Assembly: GCA_003952965.2 (NCBI GenBank)
Contig: RXIC02000143.1
Span: 53,628-117,627 of the forward strand
Source of the DNA: Morella rubra
Lineage: Eukaryota; Streptophyta; Magnoliopsida; Fagales; Myricaceae
Direction of reading: 5' to 3'
DNA: 64,000 nucleotides
Shown: positions 37,650 to 48,360 of the stretch, one piece after another
Position numbering within the stretch: position 1 is the stretch's first letter
How the letters are laid out: each line of letters starts with the position of its first letter
Translations under genes and position numbers: made by a program
The notes under the pieces: model-generated
What the model was told of the DNA's origin: nothing
What the model saw: the letters and a program-made list of their open reading frames with translations, nothing else
Databases searched by the model: none

Positions 37650-38300
37650 AGCTTAGGTCTCTATAATTCGTAGGCTTAGTAAGTTTCCTCCTCAGAAGAA
37701 GTAAAGCTCGCAAAGGTGAGACCGTATGTACGATCAAAGCATTTTCCAGACAATCCGATTCTGCTTTCCTTCACTTCTCTTTTGTCCTTTTTGTTTGCCG
37801 GCGAACTAATCAGAGCATGTACTATAGGTTACGATAAAGTTTAGGCACAGAAGCTAATGAACCGGGGAGTAGAAGGTGAAGTGTAAGAACTTCTGGAAGT
37901 TCTCAAATAGAAGTTCTTACAGGAGAGGACGAAGCGCACTGAGAGAAGGAAATGAGAGGGAAGGTGAGAAGGGTGAGGACGGGATTAAATAGGGCTGTGG
38001 GAGAAGAAACCGCGTTGTTTTTTGGGGACACGCGTCAGCTTTTACCGTACGAGTGGTAAGCAACGATGATATATTGCTAACCATGGTTGGTTCTCTTCTT
38101 TCACTGTTGGAGTCGTTTGGCGGTGCGCGTGAGCGGGCGCGTGGAGTTTGTGGTTCGCTTACTAGCGAGAAGAGGATTAAGCACTAAGCAGTGATTGAGA
38201 GAGAGAGGGAGGGAGAGTTTGGAGTTCAGACGTGAAGCCGCGTTCCTCGGCGTTATCCTTTACGCGTAAGCTCGCTTCCCAAGCTACTTCCTTCAATTAT
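37650..38300 (-). promoter_or_regulatory. Promoter and 5' UTR of the VQ gene, with six CGCG boxes
   Basis: On the minus strand a TATA-like CCTATTTAATCC lies at about 37983-37994, which would put transcription start near 37955 and give a leader of about 300 nt. Upstream, six matches to the CGCG box (A/C/G-CGCG-C/G/T), the site of CAMTA calmodulin-binding factors, lie at 38010-38015, 38030-38035, 38125-38130, 38137-38142, 38238-38243 and 38262-38267. The region is clearly richer in CpG than its surroundings. Binding is an inference from the motif. Confidence 0.5.
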
Positions 38301-38764
38301 TATTATTCTGCTGCCTGCCTTTTCAAAAATCGCCCGCTGCTTCTGTTTTAAAATTTTCGCCCTTACCGTTATCCCCTACCGTTAGCCTCTACTGTAGCAT
38401 TCTTTTTTTTCTTTTTTTCTTTTCTTTTCTTCCTCTTCTTTTTCCTTCCTATGTGACGCTTCTACCGGTCATGACACGGGTATAAGAATAATATCCTATA
38501 ATCGTTCATAATATAGATATTACATTTAAAATTATACTTCTAATCATTTATTGATTTTTCTTATTATTAAAATATTATATATATCATCGCATCATATTTG
38601 TTATACTGAGCAACCCCAAAAAATTAATTTTGTCTCAGCCAATTGCCAATGTTTCCGTATCTAGCTACTCTCCCTCTCGCAACTCTTTCAATAGAAGTTT
38701 CACAGTTTTTGGTTGCTTAACCTGTGTCGATCTGCATGCCGTCAATTTTTTTAACTAAACGTAA
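38301..38764. other. Spacer with a polypyrimidine tract
   Basis: A T/C-only run covers about 38400-38452. No gene is visible. Confidence 0.4.
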
Positions 38765-38985
38765 GAGGGCATGTTCGGTTGCCTATTTTTTTTAATATTT
38801 ACATCTTATTTTTATATTTACATCTAAACATCACAAAACACACGTATTAATACAACACTTTATTACTTTTTTACAAATATTAATCCATTTTAACAATTTC
38901 TGACGCATGTCAATACAATTTTAACATTACCTAAATATTCATAATTTTATTAAAATCTACAAATTCCTTCCAAACGAACAACCCC
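38765..38985. mobile_element. MITE with gggcatgttcg termini
   Basis: The left end is gagggcatgttcggttg and the right end, in reverse complement, ggggttgttcgtttgg. The interior matches the family of the 10077-10842 element. A related half-copy in the other orientation, with only its left end catgttcgttttgaaaaa, lies at about 39372-39560. Confidence 0.6.
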
Positions 38986-41900
38986 ATAGTCTAAGATTTT
39001 ATTGAGATTTATAACAGTAGAGAGAAATGATTTGATAAAAAAATTATAAAAAAAAAATGTGAAAGTTGGTAAAAAAAAATGTTTAAATTTGTAAAGATGT
39101 ATTAGACTTTATGAAAATTAAGAATTTTTTTAAAAAATTCACAACAATTTTTTCATAATTTCCTATACCTTTTTCATAAATCTAACACCTTTTTAATATA
39201 AAAAGACTATGTCAAATAATTTCTCTAAATAAAATTTACAATTAGTTTTTTCTAATTTTCTATATTTTTTCATAAAATCTAACACATTTTTCGTTTTAAT
39301 CATGATGTCTCTACCCTTTTTTTCTAGTCTTATTTGTGTGGATGCTTACCAGATATTGCATCCATCAATCAAACATGTTCGTTTTGAAAAAATTTTAAAA
39401 ATTTTAAATATGATGTAAATATTTAGGTAATATTTGAGATTTATTGGTATGCGTGTAGAGATTGTTGAGTTGTATTAATGTTTGAAAAAAATAATATTTA
39501 ATTGCATTGAAATACGTATATAAATAATATTATAATTATAAATTTAAAAAATTTAATTTAAATTCTAAATTTTTTTAGCTAAAAGAGCTTGCCATTTGTA
39601 ACAGGTTTAAAAAAAAAATTGTGATTCTGTCGCTCTGGCCAGTTACGTTAATGTTATGCAAGATGATTGACTAAACAAATAATAATAACACCTTTTCAAT
39701 ATAAAACGACTCGGTCAAATCGTTTCTCTGGGAAACTTAAAAAACAAACAAAAACATTGTGACGTGGGATCCTCCGCAGATACCACCGTCCCATTTACGT
39801 TGAAGGGGTACAGGCGCGCCGCGCCACCCCCTTGATTTGATCATGCCCTTTTTTTAAAAACAAAATGTTATTTGAAAAAAAAAATCCAAGTTATATGGTA
39901 TATATAATGGACTTTTCTTCTAAGTAATTTTATTTTTAATATATCTTATATGATTTTACAAAAACGAGGATTGAAATATTTTAACGTGTGAATATTCATT
40001 TTTTCTTTTTACTATAATAAAAGGAATAAAAGTATAGGAAAAAGAATGAAATGATGAATATTGGAATCATAGTGATCATCAACCCCTACATATGGGGCGT
40101 AATCGTATGTTTGGCTGGTAAAAGTATAAAGATAACATTTTCAAGTTTTGGTTTCTAATTTGCATGTGAATGTAAGTATGTTTTAAAGATATTTTATTAG
40201 AAATGTTTTCAAAGATGTTTTTAGAAGGTAATTTATCTCAATTATATTTTTACTGCTTGATGTATTGCTTACTAAATATTCTACTCTTTTTTGTTTTTGT
40301 TTTTTTTTTCATATGTTTTAAATGTCCAGATTTTGAGCTGGGAGATGTGTCTACACGGGGTCACGAAAAATAGAAAGGATTTTGGCCTAGATTATTTATA
40401 CAATATATCTTTTAGCATGACTTTCCCAACCCTATCTGGAAATGGGGTGAAGCAGATCTTGTCTTTGTGTGGGGGCGGGGCTCGCAGGGTGGTCAAGATC
40501 CACTGTACTCTCTAGCGTGGAGTGGTGCCACAAGGGAGTGGAGTTGGGGTTGGGTTATAATATTTACTTATAATAGGGATAGTAATTGAGACATTTAATT
40601 TAATTATTTAATTTAATTTGGTTGTAATTTATATTTTAATAGATTAAGAGTTATTATGGTTTTATTAGGTTTTGGCTTATGGGTTTGTAAGGTTTATTTA
40701 TGATCTTTCGTTCTCTATTTAAGGTATGTGGAATTTTAAAATCATTTAAACTGAGATTATAAAATTTACTGGCAATTTAACTTTTGTACTCAAATGTGTT
40801 TTTCACCTCTTTATTCTTGACTTCTCTGTCTCATTCCTATTTCTCCACTATATTTCGCATCAGATAGTTAGACCATAAACCAAAGATAGTTTTAGAGAAA
40901 TTGATAATTAATTTCTAGGTTACAGAAGAAGTCTTAATTTGGGATCACCTCACGATCAACTTTCAAAAGGAGAAACGACGTTGGAAATTAAAGGAGGACA
41001 GCTCTTACCAAGACTCCAACTACCAAACTTTGAATCAAAAAGACACACGGCGCAATGCAATGGCTGAATGCATCCCCGAGACGAAAGTGTATATGGAAGT
41101 GCAAATTAAAAAAAAAAACATGAGGATCAGTGGATGGCTCGTGAAAAAGTACAAAACAAAACAAAAGGCGCAGATGGAGGCCGCGACCAAGTATAAAAAC
41201 TTTTTTTATTAAAAAGATGGCCAGCTTCTTCGTTCATTGGCATCCCAAATGGGGTTAGGTAACGTTGGAGTTGACTGTGTCTCCTCTCGTTTTCCTCGTA
41301 AATGCCCCCAGGCCCCAGTACTGCTGACAGATTCACAAACGACAGCCTCTTCTTTCTTCAGTAATTCGCCACGTTATATATATTTATTATTTTAATTTTT
41401 AATTTTGTTCATATATATACAACGTCGAGGATAATGTGTAAGAATTTCCCCAATGTCTGTAAAATTGATCATGCTTGTTGTCACGATAAGTAATAACATG
41501 ACTTACACTCTCTGGGAATAAACTGCTTCAATATCTATCCAACCGTAAAATTAGTGTACTATATAATATTATCTTCTGTTTTTTTTTTTTTTCGTTTTAG
41601 AAAATAAATTAAAAAACATATAATTTTTCAAATAAGATATGTTTTCCCACGTCAGTATAAATAATTATAGAAGACCTAATTGCTATATTTCCTTTTTAGT
41701 TTTTTTTTTTCTTTCTAATTAAGTACTTCCATATGTCATTCCCTTGGATGCGCTGATTGTTAGGTGAGGATAACATTTTGCTCTTATGGTAATGTATTAC
41801 TTTTAGGTGCATGTAATATGATACTATTTGGATATGTACGTAATTTTCTCACTGGAGATTCTACACACATATTCGCCGAGAAAACGACATTTTACGAACA

Positions 41901-42700
41901 GAATAGTTTAGGGGATTTTTCTTATTTATTTATTTATGTGGACAACACTTTGTGAGTTGGATCCAATGAGTTGACTCATGACTTGACCGAGCCCTCTCTA
42001 TTTCATATATTTTAGCTTAATTGATCGTAATTTGGTCAAGAAGAATTGACGCGTTCAAGTTTACTTTACATTTTCTTAATTAAGCTTCTTTTTGTAAAGA
42101 GATTCAAGAGATCGGTTATAGCTCTTTGTGGGTGGTCTGATCTTTTCGCTCGGAAATGTATGGACTTCATAGTAAAGGTCAGTACAACAACTCTTCCATT
42201 GAAGATACGTCCATAGGGTATTGTTTAATAAAAAATTAATAAAATAGTGCAGATGGTTTAATTATATTAAACCACACAAGGGAAGACTTTCCTAAAAACT
42301 TGATCTTTTAGGATATCTTTCCTTAGTTTTGTTATAGGTAGCCACGATTACACATATGAGGACTGATAGAAAGTCTGTTATTTCAACTATTAATTATGCT
42401 GATATCAAAAAAATAAGACTTTTGTGGCAGATTGATCTATAGTAAAAAGCTTATCATATTACTTATTTGTCACTTGTAGGGTCAATTCGAGAGGAGAAAA
42501 ACTTGTTAAGACAGATAGCCAATGGGATAGGAAGAAGTAATCCGGCTGTAATAGCGGAGGGGGAAGGAGGACGGATAGACAGGATCGGATTAGAGGCAGG
42601 GGAGGGGACAGACTCGGTTGTTCTAGAAGGAAAGGCCAGATCTTTTTTTATTTTCAATTTTTGAGATAAAAAATTGAATTTAAAATTAAATAAAAGGGTC
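38986..42700. other. AT-rich intergenic region with MITE debris
   Basis: 'agagaaatgatttgat' at about 39030 is complemented by 'tcaaataatttctct' at 39212 and by 'tcaaatcgtttctct' at 39716, so one or two small inverted-repeat elements are present. A half-MITE lies at 39372-39560. A short GC-rich patch lies at 39775-39830. Sequence at 40570-40860 ends in pyrimidine-rich wording like an LTR, but nothing confirms it. No gene could be supported. Confidence 0.4.
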
Positions 42701-43075
42701 GCAATGCGCCAGCGGTGACGCAATGGGATAACGTGGCGTGACGAAGTAGTGACGCGGAATGATGCCTTGACCCGAGGCTCGGGAAAAAAAAGATAGCCTT
42801 GACTTGACAGCCGATGCTTACACCGAAAGCTTCCAGGTTTATTCCCCCAATCAACGTACACCCGGCCAGGCGTGGTGCCCAAGTTATACGAAACTCCCCC
42901 CCTCCTCGACTTCATCAATCATCACTGGGGCTGGTTTGCGTCGGCTCCACTCGGCTCAGCTCAGCTCTAAATTGTCTAGCCCTTCCTCAGCTGCTCAGCG
43001 TGTCGGTCTGTTATAACGGCGTTTACTGCGACACGCCTATATAAGCCTCCTTTTTATTTTATAATTTATTCTGTT
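42701..43075 (+). promoter_or_regulatory. GC-rich promoter-like patch without an adjacent gene
   Basis: A clear TATA box (TATATAAG, 43038-43045) follows about 300 bases of GC- and CpG-rich DNA with 'acgtggcgtg' and repeated 'ggctcagctcagctc'. This looks like a plant core promoter facing right. Downstream there is no open frame; within 200-350 bases a MULE end and an hAT derivative begin, so the gene it served may have been displaced or the transcript may be non-coding. Confidence 0.35.
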
Positions 43076-43262
43076 ATCATATCCAAGACGAGGTCGGTTA
43101 CTTTAATTAGGGTCTTAAACATTTGCATGTGTTTTAATCGTCTAGCTTCTGTGATAGAAACAAATATAAAAATTTAAAATTAATTTCTAATATAAATAAA
43201 ATCTCCTTGTTTTTTGTTTTAAAGAAAGGTTTAAAGGTTCTCCAAAATCAACAATAGGAAGA

Positions 43263-43403
43263 AAAGTCACTTTGCGCCCGTAAATTATCAAAGTTATTAG
43301 GGTCTCTAATTATTACATTTGGCATATTGAGCTTTAAATTTTTAAAACCAATTAATTAGTGCCTTTAAATAGAATTTGATAGTCAAAATCGTGCTATATA
43401 GCT
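43263..43403. mobile_element. Possible MULE terminal remnant
   Basis: 'gtcactttgcgcccgtaaatt' and the following 'ggcatattgagctttaaa' resemble the terminal repeat of the element at 51599-52320 ('acactttgcgcccc', 'gacattgagcc'). Only one end can be recognised; the hAT derivative begins immediately after. Confidence 0.35.
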
Positions 43404-44147
43404 TAGGGGTGCTTATTTGCACCGACAGTGGTGGTTTTAACCGCTAAAACCGCCACCACTACCGTAACCGTAAGAGCGTTATTGTGCCTTAGCGTGCGGT
43501 GGCGGTGTCAAATATGTGATTCCGTCAATTTGCGGTGACGGTGACGGTTTTCGCCAAACTGTCACCTACACTACCATTAACCCCTAGTTGAGACTTGAGA
43601 TGATTATTAATTATGTGACATACTTTTTGGGCTTTTGTTGGAATATTTAGTTGGTTTATGTCACATTGTTTGACACTTTTATTGGATGTTTGAATATGAT
43701 ATTATGTTAAACTTTTGGACATCTTATTATATTTGTTATGATTATTAATGATTATGATATTATGTTTGAATAGGTTATGATATTTGTCCATTTGATATGA
43801 TTATTGATTATGATATTATGTTGAAATTTAAACAGGTTATGATATTTGAATGATTATATTTGTTGCTTATATATAGGCATCAAATGGTCTTAATAGGTCC
43901 AAAAAAACCCAAGAAAAACAGCCCAAAACAGTGAAAAAAAATGAAAAGCCCAAAAAAAAAATATATTTTTTTGGCCCAACGGTTATACGGTTTAAGCGGT
44001 TACTGTATAACCGTTACCGTTAATACCATCACCTAAGGGCGGTTATTGTGCCTTAGCGGTGCGGTGGCGGTGTCAATTATGTGATTCCTCAATTGCGGTG
44101 ACGATAATGATTTTCTCCAAACCGTCACCTACACTACCGTTAACCAC
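43404..44147 (+). mobile_element. Short non-autonomous hAT derivative with a duplicated terminus
   Basis: The segment opens with taggggtgcttatttgcacc. Its last 560 bases match the 3' part of the hAT at 8445-8981 (shared 'gagacttgagatgattatt', 'gaataggttatgatatttg', 'cagcccaaaacagtgaaaa'). A 105-base terminal block ('tgtgccttagcg' to 'ctacactaccnttaac') is present twice, at about 43482-43583 and 44046-44145. The first block ends in acccCTA, so 43404-43586 by itself has TAGGGGT-type inverted ends. No transposase remains. Confidence 0.7.
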
Positions 44148-45880
44148 CATAATGTAACTCATTTAAAATTTATGTAGCATGATTTTAACGATTAGATCTT
44201 TTTAGGGGTACAAATTGATGAAATTCGATGGTTCTAGAGCTCAATGAAATTGATGAAAGAGTTCAATCACCACCGCATTGGTGATCAACACCCAAAATAA
44301 AATCTAAACCGTTTATAAACGATTCACATCCATGTAATTATGACGAATCTCATGCATCATTATTACACCCTGCTAGAGTAGCGCAAAACATAACAAGAAA
44401 GTATAAACAAGGATGAGTCTTAAGGACTCAATAAGGCGGGAAAGGAAAATAACATACAATGTACCATGAATAGATAAATAACAATAGCATAATATAACAA
44501 AATGAAATATGACAAGAACAGAAAATTCTATGATGCACAAAATTTTCATTTTTTTTTGTTATTCTATATTTTCCAACCTCTGCCAACTCTGCTTAACCCT
44601 AGATGGGTTGTGTGTCACTCTCCCCTTCTTTTGAGATTGTCTCGTGATTTCCGTCCTCTTCGGGACGAATCATAAGATAGAGCTTTGCTCCATATAACTT
44701 TTCAGAGGCCACCCCTAAATCGTTAGGATTATAGCTGCACGCTCTCCAGTGATTGATATCGTTACGCTTCGATCAACATTAATAATTTAATTTAGTTCTT
44801 CAATCATATAAACTCATAAGTCTAGGGTGATATTTAATTAACAAATAATTCAAATTGATGCCCATGATAATTATTCGCTACAAATAATTCATCATCTTTT
44901 CCATTTTATTTCCAACTCCAATGATGCATCATATAATCAGGAATACTAAAATCAACAAGAATACGAAAAATTTCAAGCCAAACAAGGAAATGAAACACCC
45001 AAACTTAGTAATTTCTAACTTGTTACCTTTGCAATTTTTATATAATTTCCTTTTCTGCATATTTTATTACATATTCAAGAAAAATAAATATGCTTGATAT
45101 GGTTTTATCATTTAATAACAAGCTGGGCCCTAGCCATACCTTTGTGGCACCTTAATTGACCTTGGGAGATTTCGGCTTTCACAAGCCTTGCGGTTCTATT
45201 CCTTTTCTCCTCCCTTGTTTTTTATTTTTTTGCTTGGGCCTCATGGGCCCTTCTACCAAAATTCAATTAGGAGATTTCTAAGAATCTCCTTTTGGGCCTC
45301 TCTAATTAAATCTTCAAAGCCCAAAGACAATGTCTCCTAACTGGCATTTCGGCCCATTGATCACTAAGCCCATTAATTCCCTTGTTTTCAGTTACAAGAC
45401 TTCTAATATTGCGGAATTCCAGCAACCTAAAATTGCATAAATCAGGCCCAATTTAAGGATCGAAACCACGGTTCACAATTTTTACACAAAGCACCAAAAA
45501 TTCCAGCAACATGCTTATTTGAAGTTCATCATTCTTTCCAATTTCCTTTAGAATTTAATCACCCAATGAACCAGATAAAAAAAAACTCATTTTAATACTC
45601 CCATTTACCCCTAATTAGTGCCATAAACAGCAAACAAAACTTATAAAACAGAAGAGCATGTGCTCTTCCAAAAACAGGGTAGCCGATCGTCTTGGTAGGT
45701 TTTCGGACCCTTTTTCTCTAGCATTTATTGCAAATTAATCTCTAAATTCTTTGAGCATCTAAATAAGTTCTGGAAACATAATATTAGCTCCATTAAAAAA
45801 ACATTAAACAGTCTTTAAAAAACTGTTTTACACAAGGGCAAATTACAGCACATCAACGAAAAGCTAATAGATGAACCTGG
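44148..45880. other. Unclassified, probably LTR-derived spacer
   Basis: The phrase 'ttccagcaac' occurs at 45419 and 45505, and 'gggcct..gggccc' wording at 45230-45350 resembles LTR sequence elsewhere in the window. On the minus strand at 44640-44770 a frame stays open with coding-like wording (ACSYNPNDLGVASEKLYGAK), but I cannot name it. No gene is supported. Confidence 0.35.
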
Positions 45881-46331
45881 GCCTAATTAAAACCTAATAA
45901 ATGTTCAAGAGGCATAAATCTAAGTTGTGCATTTAATTGTTGAATTTCTATGACATTAGATTTAATTTATTGCACAAACAATTTTCCCATCTTTTTGGTA
46001 CTTATGCTATACATTAATCATATGCATTGATTGGCATTGTAATTATTTTATGAATTTAATTTCATCATATGATGCCATAAGCTAATTAAATATTTTTGTG
46101 AAAGGTGATAAAATTAATTACTTTTTGGACTCGTAGATGACAAGGGATAGTCTACTGGAACACATAGCAGTGTAAGAGTGCCTCGTTAATAGCAATGTCA
46201 TAATTCATTGAAGAAATGAAAGACTTAAATGTCAGCCCTCCATCTTTCTTTTTACTCTCCTTTTCTTTTAACCCAACAAACCCTACATCTTATTCTATTT
46301 TTCTCCACTTTTTCTAATGTAATCTATTTTC

Positions 46332-46365
<34 letters not shown>

Positions 46366-48360
46366 TTTCTTCTCTCCTTAGCCAGCACTTCTCCTTATTT
46401 TCTCTCTCTTTATTTTCTAGCCATGTCTCTCATCTCTCTCATTATTTATTCTCTCTTTTTCTTTATAACTTAGTCTTATCTTTCTCTCTCTCTCTCTCTC
46501 TCTCTTCTTTTTCTCTCTTAGCAACACCTCATTATTCTCTCTCCTCTTTCTCTCTCTCTCATCTCTTAGCTGAACAAACCCTATTTTCTCTCATTCTCTA
46601 TTTATTTTTATTTTTCAGCCGCACCTCTCTCTCTTTTCTCTCTCTTCTTTCCAATTTTTTTCCTCTTTGCCAAAACCCTACTTTTTCTATCTTTTTTCCT
46701 CTATTTTGTCTTTGTCACTACTCTCTTCTCTTTCTCCCCTTCTCACCTTTTCTTTTTACTTTTCTTTCTTCATCTGTTTTTTCTACCTTCGCAGATTCTC
46801 ACTTTATCTTTCCTCTCCACCTACTTCTTCTCTTTGGCCGAATATCACACTCTCTCTCTTTCTCTTATTCTCTTGACTTCTATTTTCACATGGTTTCCAA
46901 CATCAAGTTTAATTTTTCAGTTTCTAGATTAGTTTCTTTTATGCTTTATTATTCCAATGTCTTGTATTTCAATTTGTAGGATTTAGATTTAAGTTTCTCG
47001 CTTTTTAATTTTCTGTAATTTCTATTTCAATTTTGGATTATGTTCTTGTTGTTTTTTTCTTTTAACTTTGAATCTTGGGTTATAATAAGACAATATTATT
47101 TAATCCAAGAATCTTGTGCTCTTATTTATTTATTCCTTGTCATTTAATTTATGTCATTTAATTATTGTCATTTAATTTCATTTAATTACTTATTCATGTT
47201 ATTTACTTTTCATCGTTTATTTATCGTTTTTATGCATGTTAGTCTTAGTTTACGTTTTGTGTTGTTTTAATTTTGTTACGAACTCTCCAAAATCTAAAAA
47301 TATGAATCTGAACTGTGTTAAAAAAACACTTTTTATATTCTCTTTGTCTTTATGTGAGTTGAAAATTAGTCTATTTTTCTTGAGGAGACGATTTGGCCTT
47401 TTGGGCTATTTATTACACAACATAACTCCTATACTTGGATAGCCTTTGTGCTGCTCATTTCAAAGTGAGTCAAGTTTTTGGAACCATTGCCAGAAATTAT
47501 TAGAATTAGTTTCAAACTTGTGATTTTCCTTTATTTTAATTTTTCTCATCTCGTCCAATTTTTTTTTTTTTTGTCATACCTTTGAGTTCCTTTATCTCTA
47601 TTGCATCTTTATTTGTTTTTTACTATATTGGTAAACCTCTGCTATTTGGACTAATATTTGATGCCTTGGGTTAGAAACATTTCAAATAGATTATACAGAA
47701 TTACACCTAGTACTAGTAGTGATATTCAGAGCATAGAGCTAGATAGTTCTTCTGTCTCTTTTACAAGTGAGGATACTAAATTGATTTATACAATCCTTTT
47801 GTGGAAGAGAATTTTGAAAAAGCCATAGCTACACCTGCACACACACTCTTAAAGATTTTTTGCAACCCACGTAGACCACTACACTATCATCATTATTTTA
47901 CCTAATCATGCACCTAATTTTATGATTAAGCATGGGATGATGATAGTGATACCTCAGTTCCACGGGATGGATTTTGAGAGTCCTGACCAGCACTTGACGG
48001 ACTTTGAGTTGGCTTGCACTACTTTTATTACTAGAGCTGGCACTGATGAGTTTATTAAACTTCGTTTATTTCCTTTCTCTTTAAAGGATAAAGCGAAGAT
48101 TTGGTTTAATTTTTTGATGCCTAATTCTATCTCTAGTTGGTTTGATATGCAATGTGAGTTCTTACAGAAATTTTTTCCTTTTCAAAGAATTCAATTTTTG
48201 CTAGAGCAAATCAGTCAATTTATGCAAAGAGGTGATGAGACCTTCCACGCTTGTTGGGAAAGGCTTAAGGATCTGATGCACATTTTTCCACACCATGGGT
48301 TTGAGTCTTGGAGGTTGGTCAACTATTTTTATACTACACTTACTCCCGAATGCTGTTAAA
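45881..48360 (+). mobile_element. Athila/Tat-like Ty3-gypsy element, LTR end, primer site and gag (fossil)
   Basis: The LTR ends near 47472 and is followed by tttttggaaccattgccag, a weakened form of the 'TTTGGCGCCGTTGCCGGGGA' aspartate tRNA primer site typical of Athila and Tat elements. Gag begins near 47922 and carries the family wording FHGMDFESPDQHL, LRLFPFSLKDKAKIWF and HACWERLKDLMHIFPHHG up to about 48355. Pol and the right LTR are missing, so the copy is broken. The LTR start is not fixed; I have used 45881 as a rough edge. The CT-rich tracts near 46340 and 46490 lie within the presumed LTR. Confidence 0.6.
46333..46505. repeat. Two (CT)n microsatellites in a pyrimidine-rich region
   Basis: Pure CT runs of about 30 and 24 bases lie at 46333-46362 and 46482-46505. 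Pyrimidine-rich sequence continues to about 46880. Confidence 0.85.

Noticed and set aside
37113-37673. Long plus-strand frame opposite the VQ gene
   Set aside because: It is a shadow of the GC-rich coding strand; the minus strand carries the recognisable VQ motif.
37866-37925. Heat-shock-element-like text (gaacttctggaagttc) upstream of the VQ gene
   Set aside because: The GAA and TTC blocks are not spaced by two bases throughout, so only one correctly spaced pair remains, which is common by chance.
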